A stretch of DNA of 64,000 nt, taken from assembly GCA_902362925.1 (NCBI GenBank), contig CABIYL010000002.1. The stretch is one strand, 5' to 3'. How positions within the stretch are numbered: the first letter of the stretch is position 1; the number at the start of each line of letters is the position of its first letter. The stretch comes from Pseudoflavonifractor sp902362925 (lineage in GTDB: Bacteria; Bacillota; Clostridia; Oscillospirales; Oscillospiraceae). Under the pieces are notes generated by a model. It was not told where the DNA came from, did no database searches, and was given only the letters and a program-made list of their open reading frames with translations. Positions 8,291 through 16,320 of this stretch are shown here, piece after piece. The position numbers and the translations under genes were made by a program.

Positions 8291-9568
8291 TCAGTCAGAG
8301 GTATGTTTTTCGTTGTTCAGCTGGCTTTTGTACTGGCGGGGCGTGGTCCCCGTCACTTTTTTGAAGATTTTTGTAAAATAGCTCTGGTCGTCAAAGCCCA
8401 CTAGTCCGGAAATCTCTAGCAGGCTTCTGTCCGTGTTGCGCATCAGCTCCGTGCTGTGCTCAATGCGGATGCGGTTGAGGTAGTCGGTAAAGCTGGTGCC
8501 CAGCTCCTGCCGGAACAGCTTGGACAGGGAGGACTCGTTGAGGAACAGGGCGGAGGCCAGATCCCGCAGAGTCAGCTTGTCCATATAGTGGGCGTTGATG
8601 TAGGACACGGCCCGGGTGGTGGCTGAGGACACCTGAGGCAGGTCGGCAAAGATATCATCCACAAAGTGGGCCACCAGCTCCCGGCTCCACTGGGCCAGGC
8701 TGTCCAGGGTGTTGAGCTCATTGAGAGAGTTGATGAACTTGAAGTCCAGCCCGAAGATGTTCCGCAGGGAGGCGCCCTGCTCGGTGGACATACGGGCCAG
8801 GGAGATGTACAGCTCGAAGAAATGGAGCTTGATGCTGTCGAAGTTTCCACCCTCCACCAACACCAGCTCTTCAAAGAGATCGTCCAGACAGGCCAGGGCG
8901 GCCTCCCGGTTGCGGCCCTGGATTTCCCGGGCAAGCCGGTCCTCCAAATCCGACCAGGTGGGGGCGGACAGAGCGGCGGAGGTATTCTGGGGCTTGCTCT
9001 GCTTGCGCTTCTGGATATGGTCGCCCACGGTGAGCTGGCGCTGGTAGCGCAGGCGCAGCTGCTCGTAGTCATCCCAGTTTTTGTGGCTGTGCACCACGGC
9101 GCTGTACAGGAGCAGGGAGAACTTCTGTATTTGCTCTGGAGTATATACCTGCATGGACGAAATGAAAAGAGAAATTTTCGCCAGCAGCTCCGGTGAGACC
9201 TGGTTGAACTCAAAGGCCTGGGTGAGCAGCTCGGCGGAGACAGGCCCCATGGACAGGGGACCGGCCACAGCACAGCCGCAGAATTTTTCCGACACGACGA
9301 CGGGGACGGCGATATGGATCAGGCCTGAGGGGCAGGAGAATATGTAGGGCTCGCCCAGGTGGTAAGAGGATTTGGCAGAAAAGAGCATGGTGCTGCCGCA
9401 CACGCTGTCGGGCTGGCGGTAGATGGGGAAGAATTGGCAAAATTTTTTCTCCGTCTGGAATTCCTCCAGAATGGAGCCGTCGGGGGAGAACAGAGTTACC
9501 GGAACGCCGGTACTGACGCTGAAGGCGTCCAGATATTCGTGCAGACGCTTTTGATCAATGGCTTGCAA
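8291..9568 (-). CDS. AraC-family regulator with PocR ligand-sensing domain
   Basis: 425 residues from a TTG at 9568, seven bases after GGGAGG. An upstream in-frame extension lacks a ribosome site. The N-terminal part (about 1-170) looks like a PocR domain, a PAS-like sensor that binds small hydrocarbon ligands, with conserved Cys residues (FCQFF, VCGST, FSCPSG). The C-terminal 100 residues form an AraC double helix-turn-helix (LTLRDLASALFLNESSLSKLFRQ and a second helix set ending TPRQYKSQL). It is divergent from the methyltransferase genes, so it most likely activates them when the methylated substrate is present. Confidence 0.9.
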   Translation of the reverse strand: MQAIDQKRLHEYLDAFSVSTGVPVTLFSPDGSILEEFQTEKKFCQFFPIYRQPDSVCGSTMLFSAKSSYHLGEPYIFSCPSGLIHIAVPVVVSEKFCGCAVAGPLSMGPVSAELLTQAFEFNQVSPELLAKISLFISSMQVYTPEQIQKFSLLLYSAVVHSHKNWDDYEQLRLRYQRQLTVGDHIQKRKQSKPQNTSAALSAPTWSDLEDRLAREIQGRNREAALACLDDLFEELVLVEGGNFDSIKLHFFELYISLARMSTEQGASLRNIFGLDFKFINSLNELNTLDSLAQWSRELVAHFVDDIFADLPQVSSATTRAVSYINAHYMDKLTLRDLASALFLNESSLSKLFRQELGTSFTDYLNRIRIEHSTELMRNTDRSLLEISGLVGFDDQSYFTKIFKKVTGTTPRQYKSQLNNEKHTSD

Positions 9569-9806
9569 ACCAGATTCCTCCCATTCTGGAATATTTCCTT
9601 TCCGCCGGGTCAGGGCGGCGGAGTTGCGGGGGGATGATGGAATTGGTAAAATGAAGATTACCAATTTGTAATTTTTAAATCACTATACCCCTTTTTTGGG
9701 TGAAAAGCAATAAAGAACTTTAAAGACATGGCCTTACATTGGCAAATGCGCTGGAATAGAACAAAAAGAAATGGTATTTTTCTTAGAAATTAGAGGGCGG
9801 TTTCGA

Positions 9807-9812
9807 TATACT
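9807..9812 (+). promoter_or_regulatory. probable -10 box of the methyltransferase operon
   Basis: TATACT lies 30 bases before the first corrinoid gene. The matching -35 region about 17-18 bases upstream (TTAGAA) is poor, as expected for an activator-dependent promoter. The AraC/PocR operator should lie within 9660-9800. That AT-rich stretch contains no repeat clear enough to name. Confidence 0.5.
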
Positions 9813-9841
9813 ACAAGCGTGGAGCGGAAAGGAACAGCAGA

Positions 9842-10501
9842 ATGAATCGGTTTAATACAATTTTTCAGAGCATCATCGACGGGGACGAAGAAAAGACCGT
9901 AGCACAGTGCCGAGAGCTGCTTGCAAGGGGCTGCCGTCCGGTTGACATTCTGGAAAAAGGGATGATTCCGGCCATGGACCGCCTGGGCGTCATGCTGAGC
10001 AGGGAAGAGCGGTTTATCCCTCAGATCCTGCTCTCCGCCAGAGCCATGCAGAAGGCAGTGGCCATCATCCGGCCGCTGCTGCTGGAGCAGGCCGACGGAG
10101 CAGAGCACCGGGAAAAGGTCGTGGTGGGAACCGTCCAGGGGGACATCCACACCATCGGAAAAAGCCTGGTGGGAATCATGCTCCAGAGCGCCGGGTTCGA
10201 TGTGACGGATTTGGGCTCCAATGTCAGTGCCGAACGGTTCATCGCCCAGCTGCGGGCGGACGGATCTCGCATCGTGGCCATGTCCGCCATGCTGACCACC
10301 TCCATGGCCAGTATGAAGGAGACCGTGAAGCGGATTCGCCAGGAGGACTTCGGCTACCACGTCCACATCATTGTCGGCGGCGGGCCCATCACACCGAGCT
10401 TTGCCCGGGAGTTAGGGGTAGAGTTCTCCGGCACCATGATGGACACAGCCCGACTGGCCACCGAAATCAGCACAGAGCGGCGGGAGAAGCCGCGGCGCTG
10501 A
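9842..10501 (+). CDS. methyltransferase corrinoid protein (MtbC/MttC type), copy 1
   Basis: 219 residues, two domains. A helical cap (about 1-85) resembling the methionine synthase cap is followed by a Rossmann-like cobalamin-binding domain with the diagnostic base-off/His-on motif GDIHTIG, then SAMLTTSM and a glycine-rich VGGGPIT. Such proteins carry the methyl group between a substrate methyltransferase and the acceptor methyltransferase. It is the first plus-strand gene of the cluster. It is more divergent than copy 2, with a longer basic C-terminus and T-I instead of D-I after DIH, so it could serve a different partner or act as a spare carrier. Confidence 0.92.
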   Translation: MNRFNTIFQSIIDGDEEKTVAQCRELLARGCRPVDILEKGMIPAMDRLGVMLSREERFIPQILLSARAMQKAVAIIRPLLLEQADGAEHREKVVVGTVQGDIHTIGKSLVGIMLQSAGFDVTDLGSNVSAERFIAQLRADGSRIVAMSAMLTTSMASMKETVKRIRQEDFGYHVHIIVGGGPITPSFARELGVEFSGTMMDTARLATEISTERREKPRR

Positions 10502-10585
10502 GCACCATCTTACACATGTCACAAAAAGCAATCACATACGAAGGAAACAGACATACGGACAATATTTGAAAAGGAGCGGGAATTC

Positions 10586-11227
10586 ATGTCTATTCTCAAC
10601 GAGATCACCGAGCTTGTCATCAAGGGCGACATCATGGGTACCAAGGCCAAGGTAGCCGAGGCTGTGGAGCAGAAGGTGGAGGCCACCGACATTCTGAACA
10701 ACGGCCTGATGCCCGGCATCAACGAGATCGGCGAGCGGTTCGCCAAGGGCCAGATCTTCGTGCCCAACGTGCTCATGTCCGCCAAGGCCATGAACACCGG
10801 CGTGGAAGTGATTCAGCCCCTGCTGGCTGCCGGCGGCGACACCACCATCGGCACCGCTGTCATCGCCACCGTGAAGGGCGACCTCCACGACATCGGCAAG
10901 AACCTGGTGGGCCTGATGATGAAGAGCGCCAACCTGAAGGTCATCGACCTGGGCGCCAACGTCCCCGCTGAGAAGTTTGTCGAGGCCATCAAGGAGCACA
11001 ACCCCGACATCGTGGGTCTCTCCGCCCTCCTGACCACCACCATGAACGAGCAGGGCCACGTCATTGAGGTCCTCAAGCAGGCCGGCGTCCGCGACCAGGT
11101 CAAGGTCATGATCGGCGGCGCCCCTGTCACCCAGGCCTGGGCCGACAAGATTGGCGCCGACGCCTTCACTGCCGACGCCGCTGCCGCCGCCCGCTGGGCC
11201 AAGGAGTACGTGACCAGCATCCGCTGA
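10586..11227 (+). CDS. methyltransferase corrinoid protein (MttC type), copy 2
   Basis: 213 residues with the same cap plus cobalamin-binding layout as copy 1. The histidine motif is GDLHDIG, followed by SALLTTTM and IGGAPVT. The codon use is strongly biased towards C-ending codons, as in the downstream mttB-like gene and unlike copy 1, suggesting high expression. AAAAGGAG precedes the ATG at 10586. It lies 63 bases before the MttB-family gene and is the likely direct methyl acceptor from it. Confidence 0.95.
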   Translation: MSILNEITELVIKGDIMGTKAKVAEAVEQKVEATDILNNGLMPGINEIGERFAKGQIFVPNVLMSAKAMNTGVEVIQPLLAAGGDTTIGTAVIATVKGDLHDIGKNLVGLMMKSANLKVIDLGANVPAEKFVEAIKEHNPDIVGLSALLTTTMNEQGHVIEVLKQAGVRDQVKVMIGGAPVTQAWADKIGADAFTADAAAAARWAKEYVTSIR

Positions 11228-11290
11228 ACATCAACCGCCGCTCCGGCTCAGGGGCCGGGCAGATATGAATGAAATGGAGGATGAATTCCC

Positions 11291-12745
11291 ATGGTAGGAA
11301 GAGTTAAATATAACGTGATGAGCGACCAGGAACTGCAGTTCATGAAGTCCCGCATGGAGCAGCTGCTCATTGAGCGGGGCATCCACCTGGACCACGACGA
11401 GATGCTCGCCGAGCTGGCCAAGCTGGGCTGCGTGGTGGACATGGAGAAGAAGGACGTCCGCTTCACCAAGGAGCTCATCGACAAGGCGGTCGCCGCCGTT
11501 CCTGAGAAGTTCACCCTTTATTCCCCCAGCGGCAAGTATGACCTGGAGTTCCCCAACCCCACCGGCAGCTTCTACACCCGTACCAACACCGGCGCACCCA
11601 ACTACCGCACCGTGAAGGGTGAGACCCACTACACCACCCTGGAAGAGGTGGACGAGTGGTACAAGATCACCAACGTGATGGAGAACCTGGACTACGTCAC
11701 CCTGCCCTCCACCTCCGGCGAGTACGTGCCCGGCGACGCCGTGGACGTCTACACCCTGGAGAAGGCCCTGAAGCACTCCGCCAAGCACATCTGGATTCAG
11801 CCCTATGAGTCCGACAACGTCCAGTGGCTCATCGACATGGCCGCTGCCGCTGTGGGCGGTCTGAAGAACCTGCAGGAGAAGCCCATCGTCAGCTTTATCG
11901 CCTGCGGCGTGCCCAGCCTGACCTTCAAGCACATGGACGCTGAGGTGCTCTACCGCTGCGCCAAGTCCCGCATCCCCGTGCAGCCCTGCTCTCTGCCCAC
12001 CGCCGGCGCCAATACCCCTGTTACCGCTCAGGGCACCGCCTTTGTGGCCTGCGCCGAGGTGTTCGCCCAGATCGTCATGCTGGAGCTGATGTGCCCCGGC
12101 CTGCCCGTCATCGCCACCACGCTGCTGTTCAACATGGACATGCAGAGCACCTACACCCTGCAGTCCAACACCGAGATCACCATTGCCCGTCTCATCTGCA
12201 TGGAGCTGTTTGAGCGCGGCTACAACATCCGTGCCCACTCCTACGGCACCGGCACCGACAGCGTGGTGATGGATGAGCAGAACTTTATCGAGCGCACCAA
12301 CCTCATCGACGCCATGGCCATGAGCGAGGCCTCCGTCCTGGGCGGCGCCGGTCAGCTGGAGACCGCCAAGACCATCAGCCCTCTGCAGCTCATCATCGAC
12401 AACGAGATCTTCGGCATTGCCCGCCGCATCCGCCGCGGTCTGGACGTGAACGACGAAACCCTGGACTGGGACGAGCTGATTGCCGGCCTGGACAAGGATC
12501 CCAGCTTCAGCTTCCTGACCAGCGAGCACACCTTCCGTCACTTCACCGAGCCCCACCGTCCCGACATGTTCAACCGTGACAGCCCGGTGAACTGGGAGCT
12601 GGAGGGCAGCAAGACCCTGCTGGACAAGGCTCTGGAGAAGTTCAACGCCATCATGGCCTCCGAGGACGTGTACGAGCTGCCCGCCGACAAGGCCGCCGAG
12701 GTGGAGAAGGTGCTCAAGGAGGCCCACAAGGCCCTGGTGAAGTAA
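11291..12745 (+). CDS. MttB-family (trimethylamine methyltransferase superfamily) protein, non-pyrrolysine type
   Basis: 484 residues. Members demethylate quaternary or tertiary amines and pass the methyl group to a corrinoid protein. True MttB reads an in-frame amber codon as pyrrolysine. This frame is uninterrupted, so it belongs to the non-Pyl branch whose characterised members act on glycine betaine, proline betaine, carnitine or related compounds. Family features are the N-terminal GIHLDHDEML segment and the TIM-barrel core with a conserved GGAGQLETAKTISPLQL segment. The gene is very highly codon-biased. The substrate cannot be read from sequence. The neighbouring symporter and PocR-type regulator argue for an imported small methylated compound. 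Confidence 0.92.
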   Translation: MVGRVKYNVMSDQELQFMKSRMEQLLIERGIHLDHDEMLAELAKLGCVVDMEKKDVRFTKELIDKAVAAVPEKFTLYSPSGKYDLEFPNPTGSFYTRTNTGAPNYRTVKGETHYTTLEEVDEWYKITNVMENLDYVTLPSTSGEYVPGDAVDVYTLEKALKHSAKHIWIQPYESDNVQWLIDMAAAAVGGLKNLQEKPIVSFIACGVPSLTFKHMDAEVLYRCAKSRIPVQPCSLPTAGANTPVTAQGTAFVACAEVFAQIVMLELMCPGLPVIATTLLFNMDMQSTYTLQSNTEITIARLICMELFERGYNIRAHSYGTGTDSVVMDEQNFIERTNLIDAMAMSEASVLGGAGQLETAKTISPLQLIIDNEIFGIARRIRRGLDVNDETLDWDELIAGLDKDPSFSFLTSEHTFRHFTEPHRPDMFNRDSPVNWELEGSKTLLDKALEKFNAIMASEDVYELPADKAAEVEKVLKEAHKALVK

Positions 12746-12771
12746 TCGCCGTATAATACCGCCTCTCCGAT

Positions 12772-12802
12772 GGTCCGGATGTGCCTGAGGCGCATCCGGA
12801 CC
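12772..12802 (+). terminator. hairpin between methyltransferase and transporter genes
   Basis: Stem GGTCCGGATG / CATCCGGACC with a small inner loop, 27 bases after the mttB-like stop. There is no T tract, so it is more likely an mRNA-stabilising or partial-attenuation hairpin than a full terminator. It would lower expression of the transporter relative to the very highly expressed upstream genes. Confidence 0.5.
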
Positions 12803-12936
12803 ACTTCGAAACCGGGATATTTCCCTCATCCCTGCATTCCACCAGAAATCGTGTAAGAGACATACAACCGACGGTTCCGCCAATCCGGGCCGGCAGGCTC
12901 TCCGGCGGAGGCGTGGAAAAGGGAGGCTTGTGTTCC

Positions 12937-13173
12937 ATGAAGTTAACCAAGACGGAAAAAATCTGGATGATCGCGACCGCCGTACTCTATATCCTCTATA
13001 ACCTTCCGGGCGTTCCGCCCTACGGTGAGGCGGTGCCCACGCTGGTGCATGCCGCGCTGACCGTACTTCCTCTCTGGATTGTCGTCTATATCGGCCTGTC
13101 CCGGGTGTATAAGATTTACAAGCTGCGGGACGACACGGATACGGATGACGTGTCCGACAAGAAGGAGGGATAA
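12937..13173 (+). CDS. small two-helix membrane protein paired with the symporter
   Basis: 78 residues from the ATG at 12937 after GGGAGG. Two hydrophobic helices (about residues 9-27 and 38-57) are followed by a charged Asp/Lys tail. It ends three bases before the symporter start. The arrangement recalls the small YhdT-like membrane protein that accompanies the PanF symporter in other bacteria, so it may be an accessory subunit of the transporter. I see no closer match. Confidence 0.7.
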   Translation: MKLTKTEKIWMIATAVLYILYNLPGVPPYGEAVPTLVHAALTVLPLWIVVYIGLSRVYKIYKLRDDTDTDDVSDKKEG

Positions 13174-13176
13174 CGG

Positions 13177-14712
13177 ATGCTGAGTGCCAATACAATCTGG
13201 ATTGCCTTTGGCTGCTACATGCTGTTCCTGGTGGCGGTGGCTGCCTACGTGACCCTTAAGGATCGCCGCAACAAGGCCAAGGGAAGCCTGCTGACTGCTT
13301 CCGTGCCCTGGCCTGTGCTGGTCATGACCTACATCGCGTCTCTGATGAGCACCTGGGTGTTCTTCGCCGGCCCCGGCGCTTACTACCGCGGCGGACTGGG
13401 CTACTGGATCTCTGAGATGAGCTACATCGCCCTGTTTCCCATCATCGCCCACTTCACCATGAACAAGGTGTGGGTGGTCAACCAGCAGAAGGGCGGCACC
13501 CTGGTCACCCCCGCTGACTTCTACTATGAGCGCTTCAAGAGCCCCGCGCTGCGCACCATTCTGGGTATCATCTTCCTGGTTTCCTCCGTGCCCTATGTCA
13601 CCTCCACGCTGGTGGCCATCGCCCAGGCGGCTCAGTACGCCACCGACGGCGCCATCAACTACCGCATGGCCGTTATCGTGGTGGGCCTGATTATGACCAT
13701 CTTTGTCTGCATCGGCGGCATGAAGTCCGCCGCCATGGCCGACACGGTTCAGGGCCTGCTCTTCATCGCCATGCTGTGGGTCATCGTCATCGCCTGCCTG
13801 ATCGTGGGCTTTGGCGGCTCCCTGACCACCGCGCTGGATACCCTCTGGGAGAATACGCCTGAGTTCTTCTCCTATCCCGGCCCCTCCGGCTGGACGCCCT
13901 ACGCCGGCCGCTTCGGCTATCCGTTCTCCTGCGCCATCGGCTGGACCATCATGCTGCCCCATGTGTTTGTCCGTTCCGGCTACTTTGGCGACAACATGAA
14001 GACCCAGCGCAAGCTGTCCTTCCTGACCCCTGTGCTCCAGGCCATTGTGTGGACCGGCACCATGATGATCGGCCTCATCGGTCTGGCTCTGGTCAACAAC
14101 CTGTCCTCCTCCGAGAGCGAGCTCATCATCCCCTACATGGTGAAGAACTTCGTTCTGGACTTCAATCCCACTCTGGCCAGCATCCTGATGGTCGGCTTCT
14201 TCGTGGGCGCGGCCGCCGTAGGCCTGTCCACCGCCAATGCCTTCCTGGGTGTCAGCTCCGCCATTGTCTCCTCCGACATCATCAAGAACACCCTGCATGT
14301 CAAGGTGCCTGAGAGCAAGGAGACCATGGTCAACCGTGCCATCATCGTGGTCATCGGCTTGGTGTCCACCGTCCTGGCCATCGATCCGCCCGACCTGATC
14401 TTCACCCTCATCATGTTCTCCATCGCCATCGTTATGCCTCTGTTCTCCGTGCTGGTCTTCGGCCTGTACTGGAAGCGGGCCACCAAGCAGGCCGCCATCG
14501 TCTCCTCCATCGTGGGCACGGTGCTGGTGCTGATGACCTACTTCGTCTGGAACATCGGCAACACCTGGTATGGCGCCATCGGCCTGCTGGGCTCCACCAT
14601 TACCATGGTAGTGGTCAGCCTGGTGACCAAGCAGCCTGAGAGCGATTCCGCCCCCTTCTTTGCCACTCTGGAGGCCGGCATGAATCGGTTCTACAAGAAG
14701 ACGGAAAAATAA
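13177..14712 (+). CDS. sodium:solute symporter (SSS family)
   Basis: 511 residues with about 13 hydrophobic segments, the usual SSS/SLC5 number and length. The family core is visible: GPGAYYRGGLGYW near helix 2, GGMKSAAMADTVQGLL in the fifth-sixth helix region, and a long C-terminal membrane section. SSS proteins couple Na+ influx to uptake of small organic solutes such as proline, pantothenate or betaines. It sits between the methyltransferase and the UroD-like gene, so the methylated substrate is the likely cargo. GGAGGGATAACGG precedes the ATG. Confidence 0.92.
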   Translation: MLSANTIWIAFGCYMLFLVAVAAYVTLKDRRNKAKGSLLTASVPWPVLVMTYIASLMSTWVFFAGPGAYYRGGLGYWISEMSYIALFPIIAHFTMNKVWVVNQQKGGTLVTPADFYYERFKSPALRTILGIIFLVSSVPYVTSTLVAIAQAAQYATDGAINYRMAVIVVGLIMTIFVCIGGMKSAAMADTVQGLLFIAMLWVIVIACLIVGFGGSLTTALDTLWENTPEFFSYPGPSGWTPYAGRFGYPFSCAIGWTIMLPHVFVRSGYFGDNMKTQRKLSFLTPVLQAIVWTGTMMIGLIGLALVNNLSSSESELIIPYMVKNFVLDFNPTLASILMVGFFVGAAAVGLSTANAFLGVSSAIVSSDIIKNTLHVKVPESKETMVNRAIIVVIGLVSTVLAIDPPDLIFTLIMFSIAIVMPLFSVLVFGLYWKRATKQAAIVSSIVGTVLVLMTYFVWNIGNTWYGAIGLLGSTITMVVVSLVTKQPESDSAPFFATLEAGMNRFYKKTEK

Positions 14713-14727
14713 TTCTGCGTATTCAGC

Positions 14728-14755
14728 CGTGGGGGAGGGGGGACTCTCCCCCACG
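14728..14755 (+). promoter_or_regulatory. intergenic hairpin before the UroD-thioredoxin gene
   Basis: Perfect 10-bp stem CGTGGGGGAG / CTCCCCCACG without a T tract, between the symporter and the following gene. It is probably an mRNA processing or stability element. Confidence 0.45.
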
Positions 14756-14776
14756 ACGAGAAAGGAATGTTGCCAA

Positions 14777-16135
14777 ATGGGTAAGGAACTGATTTTTAAG
14801 ACCATGCGTCACGAGCCCACCGAGCGGGTGCCCTGGGTGCCCTTCGCCGGTATCCACTCCGGCAAGCTCAAGGGCTATACTGCCGAGGAGATTCTCCAGG
14901 ACGGCCAGAAGCTCTACGAGTGCCTGATGGAGGTGGCCCGTCTCTACGGTCCCGACGGCATGCCCATCATGTTCGACCTCCAGCTGGAGGCGGAGATTCT
15001 GGGCTGCGAGCTGATGTGGGCCAAGGACAACCCGCCCTCTGTGGCCACCCACCCCTTTGAGGGGGACAACAAGGGCATTCCCTGCCGCTGCAAGCTGCCC
15101 ACCCCCGAGTCCGGCCGTATTCCCGTCATGCTGGAGGCCATGACCAAGCTGAAGGCCTCCGTAGGCGACGACATCGCCCTCTACGGCCTCATCTGCGGCC
15201 CCTTCACCCTGGCCTCCCACCTGCGCGGCAGCGAGATCTTCCTGGATATGCTGATGGATGAGCAGTATGTCCGTGACCTGGTGGGCTACTGCGCTGAGGC
15301 CTCCATCCGCATGTGCGACTACTACATCAACGCGGGCATGGACGTCATCGCGGTGGTGGACCCCCTGGTCAGCCAGATCGCCCCCGAGTCCTTCGACGCC
15401 ATGCTGGCCGACTCCTTCAAGGCCGTGTTCGACTACATCCGCAGCCGCGGCGTGTACTCCTCCTTCTTTGTGTGCGGCAATGCCACGCCTCAGCTGGAGG
15501 TCATGTGCAAAACCAACCCCGACTCCATCGCGGTGGACGAGAACGTGGACTTTGTCTACGGCAAGAGCGTGTCCGACAAGTACAACATTGCCATCAGCGG
15601 CAACATCCCTCTGACCACCGTCATGCTCCACGGCACCCCCAAGGACAACATGAAGTACGTGGTTGACCTGCTGGACAAGGTGGAGGATCACCGCAACATG
15701 ATCGTCAGCCCCGGCTGCGATATGCCCTATGACGTGCCCGTGGAGAACACTGTGGCTTGCTCCCAGGCGGTGAAGAACACCGAGCAGTGCCGTGAGATGC
15801 TCAAGGACTACACCGGTCCCGACGACAGCGGCATCCACATTGAGCTGCCTGACTATGAGCACCTGGAGAAGCCCTTCATCGAGGTCTTCACCCTGGATTC
15901 CACTCAGTGCGCCGCCTGTACCTACATGATGGCCGCCGCTCAGGCCGCCAAGGACTACTTTGGCGACAAGATCGACATCATCGAGTACAAGTACACCATC
16001 CGTGAGAACGTGGTCCGCTGCAAGAAGATGGGCATCACCAACCTGCCCACCATGGTCATCAACGGCCAGATCCGCCACGTCTCCATGATTCCCGATGGCA
16101 AGGCCCTCCGGGAGGAGATTGAGGCGCTGCTGTAA
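14777..16135 (+). CDS. UroD/MtaA-family methylcobamide methyltransferase fused to a thioredoxin domain
   Basis: 452 residues. Residues 1-355 form a uroporphyrinogen-decarboxylase-like barrel of the MtaA/MtbA/CmuA group, which moves methyl groups from corrinoid proteins to a thiol acceptor through a zinc site. The usual HxC zinc motif reads F-V-C-G-N here (Cys near 233), and a second Cys follows in SPGCDMPYDVPVEN. After a linker, residues about 362-452 form a thioredoxin-like domain with a CAAC redox motif (378-381) and a cis-proline loop NLPT (about 424). That is an unusual fusion. AAAGGA lies upstream of the ATG. As the last gene of the operon it is the probable second methyltransferase. Confidence 0.85.
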   Translation: MGKELIFKTMRHEPTERVPWVPFAGIHSGKLKGYTAEEILQDGQKLYECLMEVARLYGPDGMPIMFDLQLEAEILGCELMWAKDNPPSVATHPFEGDNKGIPCRCKLPTPESGRIPVMLEAMTKLKASVGDDIALYGLICGPFTLASHLRGSEIFLDMLMDEQYVRDLVGYCAEASIRMCDYYINAGMDVIAVVDPLVSQIAPESFDAMLADSFKAVFDYIRSRGVYSSFFVCGNATPQLEVMCKTNPDSIAVDENVDFVYGKSVSDKYNIAISGNIPLTTVMLHGTPKDNMKYVVDLLDKVEDHRNMIVSPGCDMPYDVPVENTVACSQAVKNTEQCREMLKDYTGPDDSGIHIELPDYEHLEKPFIEVFTLDSTQCAACTYMMAAAQAAKDYFGDKIDIIEYKYTIRENVVRCKKMGITNLPTMVINGQIRHVSMIPDGKALREEIEALL

Positions 16136-16274
16136 CCCTCACATTACTTTGATTTAGTGCGGAGCTCTCCCGGTGTACGGCTGCGCCGGGCAGACAGAAG
16201 ATTTGCGCAAGTCTTCACGAGATGAATGGATGCCAGTCAGTTCATTTTGCCGCATTAAATATCTCCCTCAAAAG

Positions 16275-16317
16275 AAACACAGAGCGCCCGGCTTGGGGAG
16301 CCGGGCGCTCTGTGTTT
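16275..16317. terminator. strong bidirectional terminator ending the methyltransferase operon
   Basis: A perfect 18-bp stem (AAACACAGAGCGCCCGGC and its complement) closes a 7-base loop. It ends in TGTTT on the plus strand and TTTC-rich sequence on the minus strand. It separates the UroD gene from the convergent hydrolase gene. Confidence 0.88.
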
Positions 16318-16320
16318 ATA

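Noticed and set aside
9729..9744. GG-N10-GC pattern resembling a sigma-54 promoter before the corrinoid genes
   Set aside because: The spacing fits, but the -12 element is imperfect and the cluster's regulator is AraC-type, not a sigma-54 activator; a TATACT box lies closer to the start.
11291..12745. Pyrrolysine-type MttB
   Set aside because: The frame has no in-frame amber codon and no pylS/pylBCD or tRNA-Pyl is visible, so it is a non-pyrrolysine homologue.
11231..14805. Very long minus-strand frames opposite the mttB-like and symporter genes
   Set aside because: Codon bias towards C-ending codons removes stops on the opposite strand; the predicted peptides are low-complexity and match nothing.
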